Assembly (NCBI RefSeq): GCF_001584165.1 | Contig: NZ_CP013233.1 | Coordinates: 1,116,001-1,180,000, forward strand | Reading direction: 5' to 3' | DNA from: Collimonas arenae | GTDB taxonomy: Bacteria > Pseudomonadota > Gammaproteobacteria > Burkholderiales > Burkholderiaceae_D | Length of the DNA: 64,000 nt | Position numbers and translations under genes: made by a program | In this document: piece by piece, positions 57,799 through 64,000 of the stretch | Numbering within the stretch: position 1 is the first letter of the stretch | Layout of the letters: each line of letters starts with the position of its first letter | The notes under the pieces: generated by a model | The model's input: the letters and a program-made list of their open reading frames with translations, nothing else | The model's database searches: none | Told to the model about the DNA's origin: nothing

Positions 57799-59004
57799 AT
57801 GCCACTCGCACTTTGGGCGCTGACGCTCAGCGCTTTTGCTATCGGGACGACGGAATTCGTCATTGTCGGGCTGATCCCGACTATTGCTTCCAGCCTGGGA
57901 GTTTCGGTTCCTTCGGCTGGGCTGTTGGTTAGTCTTTATGCGCTGGGGGTTGCCGTTGCCGCGCCGGTGTTGACGGCGTTGACTGCGCGAGTGCCGCGCA
58001 AGGCCTTGCTGCTGGGGCTGATGGCGCTGTTCACGGTCGGTAACCTGGTGGCCTGGATGGCGCCGGGATACGAAGCCTTGATGGCGGCACGCGTGCTGAC
58101 CGGATTGGCGCACGGCGTGTTCTTTTCGATCGGCTCCACCATTGCTACCAGCCTGGTGCCGAAGGAAAAGGCGGCTAGCGCGATTGCCATCATGTTTACC
58201 GGGCTCACCGTGGCGCTGGTGACCGGCGTGCCGCTGGGAACCTGGATCGGCCAGATGTGGGGCTGGCAGTCGACTTTCCTGGCGGTGTCGCTACTGGGCG
58301 TAGTTGCCTTTATCGGCAGCTGGGTGCTGGTGCCGCATGACATCGCGGGTAGCAAGCCTGCTTCGCTGCTGACGCAAGCTGCGGTGCTGAAGAAGCCTCG
58401 GCTGCTGCTGGTTTATGCGATCACGGCGCTCGGCTATGGCGGTTCGTTTATCGCGTTCACTTATCTGGCGCCGATCCTGCAGGAAATCACCGGCTTCTCT
58501 GCCTCCACTGTCAGTTTGGTGATGCTGGTATACGGCGTCTCGGTCGCCTTCGGCAATATCTGGGGTGGCAAGCTGGCCGACAAGAAGGGCCCGATTCGCG
58601 CCCTGCAGATCGTGTTTGCGTTGCTGGCGTTGGTATTATTTGCGTTGACCTTTACGGCTTCGAATCCATGGTTGGCTGTGTTGACCGTACTGGCCTGGGG
58701 CGCCTTCGCTTTCGGCAATGTACCGGGATTGCAGGTGTACGTGGTGCAACAGGCGGAACGGCATGCGCCGCAAGCAGTAGATGTGGCGTCCGGCTTGAAT
58801 ATCGCCGCTTTCAACGTCGGCATTGCGCTCGGCGCTTGGGGGGGCGGCCTGATCGTCAGCCATCTGGGCCTGATGGCGACACCGTGGATCGGCGCCATCG
58901 TGGTGCTGGCGGCACTGGGTTTGACATCGCTTGCGGGACGTTTGGACCGGCGCGACGGCATCTCGCCGCTGGCGCGTCCTCAACATGCGGTGGCCGGACA
59001 TTGA
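57799..59004 (+). CDS. MFS transporter, DHA1/AraJ (YdhP-like) type
   Basis: This 401-residue protein has 12 predicted membrane helices. The opening ALWALTLSAFAIGTTEFVIV and GLIPTIASSLGVSVPSAGLL is the typical start of DHA1 exporters related to AraJ/YdhP, and ARVPRKALLLGLMALFTVGN is motif A. It probably effluxes sugars or drugs by proton antiport. The substrate is not predictable. AGGAAAAC precedes the ATG. It lies directly right of the repeat cluster. Confidence 0.9.
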   Translation: MPLALWALTLSAFAIGTTEFVIVGLIPTIASSLGVSVPSAGLLVSLYALGVAVAAPVLTALTARVPRKALLLGLMALFTVGNLVAWMAPGYEALMAARVLTGLAHGVFFSIGSTIATSLVPKEKAASAIAIMFTGLTVALVTGVPLGTWIGQMWGWQSTFLAVSLLGVVAFIGSWVLVPHDIAGSKPASLLTQAAVLKKPRLLLVYAITALGYGGSFIAFTYLAPILQEITGFSASTVSLVMLVYGVSVAFGNIWGGKLADKKGPIRALQIVFALLALVLFALTFTASNPWLAVLTVLAWGAFAFGNVPGLQVYVVQQAERHAPQAVDVASGLNIAAFNVGIALGAWGGGLIVSHLGLMATPWIGAIVVLAALGLTSLAGRLDRRDGISPLARPQHAVAGH

Positions 59005-59228
59005 ATTTGCAAACGGGCAATGTTGATTTGTTGCATATGAATAATGTGGTAATACTGGCCTTGCCAAACCGCCGGAATTGCTGCACTATTGGCCTTGGTT
59101 TTAATCATACTTAGCTTAAATACATGACCTTCGCACGCGCTTACTTCTTTTTTTACTTTAGCTATTCCAGCCCCACGGCGGTGAAAAGCGGTAAGCGTTC
59201 GTAAGTAGAAACCAAACCGAAATTTTCT

Positions 59229-59257
59229 AAAAAACCGCCAGCGATGGCGGTTTTTTT
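59229..59257 (+). terminator. Terminator or attenuator between the MFS gene and aroG
   Basis: AAAAAACCGCCA-gcga-TGGCGGTTTTTTT, 33 bp before the aroG start. A GGCGGT segment near 59177 could pair with its left arm in an alternative fold. It may end MFS transcription or act as an aroG attenuator. Confidence 0.75.
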
Positions 59258-59289
59258 ATACCCAGTCACTTTTGAGCCAGGAGAAAAAC

Positions 59290-60357
59290 ATGCTACGCAC
59301 CGACGATCTGCGCATACGAGAAATGAAAGAATTAGTCCCACCATCACATTTGATCCGCGAATTCGGCTGCTCCGAGAAAGTGGCTGATACCGCCGCCAAT
59401 TCCCGGATTGCGCTGCATCGCATTCTGCACGGCCAGGATGACCGCTTGATGGTTGTCATCGGGCCTTGCTCGATCCACGACACCAAGGCCGCGATGGAAT
59501 ACGCGCGTCGCCTGGTCGGTGAACGCGATCGTTTCAAGGGCGAACTGGAAATCGTGATGCGGGTCTATTTCGAAAAGCCGCGCACCACGGTCGGCTGGAA
59601 GGGCCTGATCAACGATCCGTACATGGATAACAGCTTCCGCATCAACGACGGCCTGCGCATGGCGCGCGAACTGCTGCTCAACATCAATGAACTGGGCCTG
59701 CCGGCCGGCACCGAATTCCTCGACGTGATCAGCCCGCAATACATTGCCGACCTGATCAGCTGGGGTGCAATCGGCGCCCGCACCACCGAATCGCAGGTGC
59801 ATCGCGAGTTGGCATCCGGTCTGTCGTGCCCGGTCGGTTTCAAGAACGGCACTGACGGCAATATCAAGATTGCAGTTGACGCGATCAAGGCCGCTTCGCA
59901 GCCGCATCATTTCCTGTCAGTGACCAAGGGTGGCCATTCCGCGATCGTCTCGACCAACGGCAATGAAGATTGCCATATCATCCTGCGCGGCGGCAAGGCG
60001 CCGAACTATGATGCGGCCAGCGTTGATGCGGCTTGCAAGGATATCGCCAGTAGCGGTCTGGCTTCGCGCCTGATGATCGACGCATCGCATGCCAACAGCT
60101 CGAAGAAGCCGGAAAACCAGATTCCTGTTTGCGCCGATATCGGCCGCCAGATTGCCGCCGGCGACGATCGCATCGTTGGCGTCATGGTGGAATCGCATTT
60201 GATCGGCGGACGCCAGGATCTGGTGCCGGGCAAAGAATTGACTTACGGCCAATCGGTGACTGACGGCTGCATCAATTGGGAAGAAAGCGTGGCAGTGCTG
60301 GAAGGATTGGCCGAGTCGGTCAAGCAGCGCCGTTTGCTGAACAGCAGCCCGGCTTAA
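59290..60357 (+). CDS. aroG: 3-deoxy-7-phosphoheptulonate synthase (DAHP synthase, type I)
   Basis: The protein has 355 residues from ATG 59290 (CAGGAG upstream; a TTG six codons earlier is unlikely). It condenses PEP and erythrose-4-phosphate, the first step of aromatic amino acid synthesis. Key segments are VVIGPCSIHDTKAAMEYARR, YFEKPRTTVGWKGLINDPYM, FLDVISPQYIADLISWGAIG, IDASHANSSKKPENQ and GVMVESHLIGGRQDL. The length is that of feedback-regulated AroF/G/H enzymes; which amino acid inhibits it cannot be read with certainty. Confidence 0.95.
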   Translation: MLRTDDLRIREMKELVPPSHLIREFGCSEKVADTAANSRIALHRILHGQDDRLMVVIGPCSIHDTKAAMEYARRLVGERDRFKGELEIVMRVYFEKPRTTVGWKGLINDPYMDNSFRINDGLRMARELLLNINELGLPAGTEFLDVISPQYIADLISWGAIGARTTESQVHRELASGLSCPVGFKNGTDGNIKIAVDAIKAASQPHHFLSVTKGGHSAIVSTNGNEDCHIILRGGKAPNYDAASVDAACKDIASSGLASRLMIDASHANSSKKPENQIPVCADIGRQIAAGDDRIVGVMVESHLIGGRQDLVPGKELTYGQSVTDGCINWEESVAVLEGLAESVKQRRLLNSSPA

Positions 60358-60376
60358 GGCGAGTACTAAAAACTTC

Positions 60377-60443
60377 GTCATCCCCGCGCACGCGGGGATC
60401 CAAGTTACTACCTAAAATGGATTCCCGCGTGTGCGGGAATGAC
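60377..60443. repeat. Paired REP-like palindromes (inverted pair)
   Basis: GTCATCCCCGCG-cac-GCGGGGAT is followed about 20 bp later by ATTCCCGCG-tgt-GCGGGAATGAC. The two units are inverted, forming a BIME-like pair just after aroG. It shares its core with 27534-27560. Confidence 0.75.
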
Positions 60444-60487
60444 GCAATGGAAGTTATTCGAGGTGTCCTGCTCCAGTTGACCTAAAA

Positions 60488-61123
60488 TCAGAAGCGTTTG
60501 GTCAGCACCATCATCTCGCCTTCACGACGCATCTCGGTGCGGTTCAGGAACGACATGCCTAGCAGTGCAAACGGCAGCCCGCCTTCCTGCACCAGCGCAT
60601 CGACCTGATTCATTTCGATATCACCCAGCTTGACCGTATTGAGCTTGACTCGATACGCTGGCGCAGCGCCGTTGGCGGTGCTGACCATGGTCATCTGACC
60701 TTTTTTATAATCGACGCCTAGTCGAGACGCTTCCGACGCCGGCAGCGCGATCATGGTGGCGCCGGTATCGACCAGCATGGTGACCATGCTGCCGTTGATC
60801 TGGGCCTGCGCCACAAAGTGGCCTTGCGGATTGACTTTCAAGGTGACGCTGGATGCGGCTCCCGGCGCGCTGCGGCTGACGTAGTCGCCGATGCCGATGA
60901 CTTGCCGCTTGCCTTTGACCTCCAGCGTGGCGCTCGAGCCGTTGGCCTCCACCAGTTTGACGTCGTCCGTCACTTTGCTGCCGACCGAGAATGTCTTCGG
61001 TGCGGAACCATCGATCACCAGCACCGCTTTGCCCGGAAACAGGCCGACCACGCCGATATCGGAAGCTTGGGCTGCAAGCGCAGCAAACAACAACAGGCTA
61101 GGGGTTAATGCAAGCAGGCGCAT
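60488..61123 (-). CDS. Exported clan AA (retropepsin-like) aspartyl protease
   Basis: The protein has 211 residues from ATG 61123 (MRLLALTPSLLLFAALAAQA signal peptide; the longer frame is not conserved). The aspartic site MVTMLVDTGATMIALPASEA has the DTGAT motif, and LLGMSFLNRTEM is the family's second conserved element (TIGR02281 type). A single catalytic Asp means it must dimerise. It acts in the periplasm. Substrate unknown. Confidence 0.9.
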   Translation of the reverse strand: MRLLALTPSLLLFAALAAQASDIGVVGLFPGKAVLVIDGSAPKTFSVGSKVTDDVKLVEANGSSATLEVKGKRQVIGIGDYVSRSAPGAASSVTLKVNPQGHFVAQAQINGSMVTMLVDTGATMIALPASEASRLGVDYKKGQMTMVSTANGAAPAYRVKLNTVKLGDIEMNQVDALVQEGGLPFALLGMSFLNRTEMRREGEMMVLTKRF

Positions 61124-61240
61124 GGTTATCCGACTTTCGTGGCAGGAGTTGAAGAGGGCGCTGCTGGTTTGATGGGCCGCCGGCAACAGTGGCTGAATGA
61201 TAACCCTACAGGTTGCCGCGGCACAATTTAATTGCGGGAT

Positions 61241-61726
61241 TTAATCGCGGAAGTTATTGAATTCCAGTGGCAGGTCAGCGACTTCCTTGCGCAGCATCGC
61301 CATCGCAGCCTGCAGGTCGTCACGCTTGGCGCCGGTAATGCGCACAGCGTCGCCCTGGATGCTGGCCTGGACCTTCATCTTGCTGTCCTTGACGATACGC
61401 ACGATCTTCTTGGCGGCTTCGGATTCGATGCCGTTCTTGATCTTGATGACTTGCTTGACCTTGTCGCCGCCGATCTTCTCGATCTTGCCAATGTCGAGGA
61501 AGCGCACATCGACGTTGCGTTTCACCAGTTTGGAGGTCAGTACATCGCGCACCTGGCCGAGCTGGAATTCGGAGTCGGCGTAGGCGGTCAGGTCGCGTTC
61601 CTTCAGTTCGATGCGGGCGTCGCTGCCCTTGAAGTCAAAGCGTGTCGTGATTTCCTTGTTGGCCTGGTCGTTGGCATTCTTGACTTCAACCAGATTGGCT
61701 TCCGATACGGTATCGAATGATGGCAT
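61241..61726 (-). CDS. YajQ-family nucleotide-binding protein
   Basis: The protein has 161 residues, [20 protein letters not shown] through [10 protein letters not shown], the full length and both ends of the UPF0234/YajQ family. Members in Xanthomonas bind cyclic di-GMP and affect virulence-gene transcription. Whether this one does is unknown. It is divergent from murB. Confidence 0.95.
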   Translation of the reverse strand: MPSFDTVSEANLVEVKNANDQANKEITTRFDFKGSDARIELKERDLTAYADSEFQLGQVRDVLTSKLVKRNVDVRFLDIGKIEKIGGDKVKQVIKIKNGIESEAAKKIVRIVKDSKMKVQASIQGDAVRITGAKRDDLQAAMAMLRKEVADLPLEFNNFRD

Positions 61727-61930
61727 GGTGCTATTCCTTTACTTTGTTCAATCAAATCCAGGCAGCAGCCCAATGTGGCGCTGCCCTCGGTTAATGCGCA
61801 TTCTATCGGACAAAAAACTCGAGGTGTCGGTCACAACGGTCTATTTTCATGCAATCCGAATAATTTCCGTGTGCAGCAGTCGCCGCCATTGCAGGCCGCC
61901 GCGGACAGTTACGTCTATAATTCCGATGCT

Positions 61931-62968
61931 ATGACCTCCACTATCCCCAAACTGCCGTTCCAATACGACTTTTCGCTGCGTTCACATAACACATTCGGTA
62001 TCGATGCCAGCGCCCGTGCCTATCTGCCGGTGGCCACGCTGGCGACCTTGCAGGCACTTCGGGCCGATGCTGATGCCGTTAGCATGCCGCGCCTGGTGCT
62101 GGGCGGCGGTAGCAACCTGGTCCTGACCCAGGATTTCCCCGGGCTGGTGTTGCATATGTGTAATCGCGGACGGGAAATTGTCGGCGCCGATGAGCATGCG
62201 GTTTATGTGCGCGCCGCCGCCGGTGAAAACTGGCACGATTTTTTGCAATGGACCCTGGCGCAAGGATTCGGCGGACTGGAAAATCTGTCCTTGATTCCCG
62301 GCAGCGTCGGCGCTGCGCCGATCCAGAATATCGGCGCCTACGGCTGCGAGTTGCAGGATCGCTTCCATAGCCTGACCGCGCTCGATATGGATAGCGGTGA
62401 GATATTGCAATTGGACCGCGAGGCTTGTGCATTTGCCTATCGCGATAGTATCTTCAAGCAAAGCCTGCGCGATCGGGCGGTGGTGCTGGACGTGACGTTT
62501 GCCTTGCCCAAGGATTGGCAGCCGAATCTGCGCTACGCCGATGTCGCACAAGAATTGGCGGCGCGCGGCCTGGACAATCCGACTGCTCGCGATATCAGCG
62601 ATGCCGTGATCGCGATCCGTACCCGCAAGCTGCCCGATCCTCTATTGCTGGGCAATGCCGGCAGTTTCTTCAAGAATCCGATTGTTCCTGCGGCTCAGCG
62701 TGACGCATTGCTGGCGCAGAATCCGCAACTGGTGAGTTATCTGCAGGCGGATGGCAGCTACAAGTTGGCAGCCGGCTGGCTGATCGACCAGTGTGGCTGG
62801 AAAGGAAAGAATCTAGGGAATGCCGGAGTCTATGAAAAACAGGCGCTGGTACTGGTCAATCGCGGCGGCGCCAGTGGGCAGGATGTGGTGCGCCTGGCGC
62901 AGGCAGTGCAAGATGATGTAATGGCAACATTCGGGGTGGCACTGGAGCCGGAACCGATGTTTATTTGA
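61931..62968 (+). CDS. murB: UDP-N-acetylenolpyruvoylglucosamine reductase
   Basis: The protein has 345 residues from ATG 61931 ([20 protein letters not shown]); the open frame upstream is not conserved. This FAD enzyme makes UDP-MurNAc. Sequence marks are [59 protein letters not shown] and [13 protein letters not shown] (catalytic Ser). Its length and C-terminal region match the E. coli type I enzyme. A G+C-rich terminator stands about 105 bp after the stop. Confidence 0.96.
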   Translation: MTSTIPKLPFQYDFSLRSHNTFGIDASARAYLPVATLATLQALRADADAVSMPRLVLGGGSNLVLTQDFPGLVLHMCNRGREIVGADEHAVYVRAAAGENWHDFLQWTLAQGFGGLENLSLIPGSVGAAPIQNIGAYGCELQDRFHSLTALDMDSGEILQLDREACAFAYRDSIFKQSLRDRAVVLDVTFALPKDWQPNLRYADVAQELAARGLDNPTARDISDAVIAIRTRKLPDPLLLGNAGSFFKNPIVPAAQRDALLAQNPQLVSYLQADGSYKLAAGWLIDQCGWKGKNLGNAGVYEKQALVLVNRGGASGQDVVRLAQAVQDDVMATFGVALEPEPMFI

Positions 62969-63073
62969 AGACGAAGGATTTTGTTGTAAGGAAGACGCTT
63001 GTCACAACCGGGTCACATGAACCGGCTATGCTTCGATCTGTCTCATCCTACACTCCCTAAGGTAAAGGATTTT

Positions 63074-63107
63074 GCCCCCGGCGCAACTGCTCCGGGGGCT
63101 TTTTTTT
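63074..63107 (+). terminator. Terminator of murB
   Basis: GCCCCCGG / CCGGGGGC with a 10-nt loop, followed by eight T on the plus strand. Confidence 0.9.
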
Positions 63108-63125
63108 GCTTGCGCAGATGATTTC

Positions 63126-63440
63126 TCAGGCGTAATGGCAAACGTAATTGACGGTTTCCAGCGTCTCGATATCGAAACTGGAATTCGCCGGGATTTCAAA
63201 GCGTTCGCCGCCAGTGTACTGGACCCAGTCTTGCTGGTCCTTCTGGCGCACACGGCAAACGCCGCTGGTGATTTCCATGATTTCTGCTACGCCGGTACCG
63301 AAGTTCAGCGCCGACGGCAGGATGACGCCTAGCGTCTTCTTGCTGCCGTCGGCGAAAATGACGGTGTGGGAAACACATTTGCCGTCGAAATAGACATTCC
63401 CCTGCTTGAGGACGCTGACATTTTCGAATTGAGTCGTCAT
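63126..63440 (-). CDS. ppnP: Pyrimidine/purine nucleoside phosphorylase PpnP
   Basis: This 104-residue single-domain cupin is [20 protein letters not shown] through [13 protein letters not shown], the full DUF1255/PpnP family length. The family phosphorolyses several nucleosides. It starts 1 nt after the argG stop on the same strand, so it is probably co-transcribed with argG. Confidence 0.93.
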   Translation of the reverse strand: MTTQFENVSVLKQGNVYFDGKCVSHTVIFADGSKKTLGVILPSALNFGTGVAEIMEITSGVCRVRQKDQQDWVQYTGGERFEIPANSSFDIETLETVNYVCHYA

Positions 63441-63441
63441 G

Positions 63442-64000
<559 letters not shown>

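Overview
The window looks like chromosomal DNA of a betaproteobacterium in Burkholderiales, most likely Oxalobacteraceae (Collimonas/Herminiimonas/Janthinobacterium type). The evidence is the gene content and order (glnE divergent from yhdP-nit-tldD; ribF-ileS-lspA-coaBC-dut; uup; murJ next to rpsT) and a Burkholderiales-type trimeric porin. This placement is an inference from the sequence, not a database result.

Layout. 1-5.4 kb is accessory DNA around an intact tRNA-Arg(CCT). A partial tyrosine integrase runs off the left edge and a second, decayed integrase lies just 3' of the tRNA. Cargo follows: a methyltransferase, a frameshifted SDR with a divergent TetR regulator, a duplicated SDR fragment and a proline-dehydrogenase-like gene. 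A degenerate copy of the tRNA 3' end and its downstream flank reappears near 5.3 kb, so this looks like an old island. 5.4-12 kb holds a porin, an orphan response regulator lacking its phospho-acceptor Asp, an M20 peptidase, a duplicated-barrel outer-membrane protein and a MHYT membrane protein. 12-33 kb is core: uup, murJ, rpsT, rluE, icd, a cold-shock gene, clpS-clpA and the ribF-ileS-lspA-coaBC-dut run. 33-37.5 kb is a polyamine-linked operon: a SpeD-SpeE fusion, a YgiB-like lipoprotein, a YgiC/glutathionylspermidine-synthase-like ATP-grasp enzyme and a DUF350 membrane protein. 37.7-52 kb is core metabolism (tkt, gapA, glnE, yhdP, nit, tldD).

52.2-56.4 kb is an alkylation-damage regulon on the minus strand: ogt, a 2OG-Fe(II) oxygenase, alkB, an AlkA-type glycosylase, ada and a small Ada-metal-binding-domain protein. 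Near-identical sites matching the Ada-box pattern AAT-N6-GCAA lie upstream of both ogt and ada. The Ada N-domain has kept its methyl-acceptor Cys but lost the other three zinc cysteines. The small neighbour has lost the acceptor Cys but kept the other three.

56.4-57.7 kb is a non-coding repeat cluster: three copies of a palindromic element, two copies of a highly folded ~300-bp module and 18 copies of a 12-bp repeat. 57.8-64 kb carries an MFS exporter, aroG, an aspartyl protease, yajQ, murB, ppnP and the C-terminal part of argG.

At least six otherwise intact genes, including murJ, gapA, glnE, coaBC and alkB, are each broken by loss of one base in a short homopolymer. This pattern fits sequencing error better than biology, and I annotate them as single genes.
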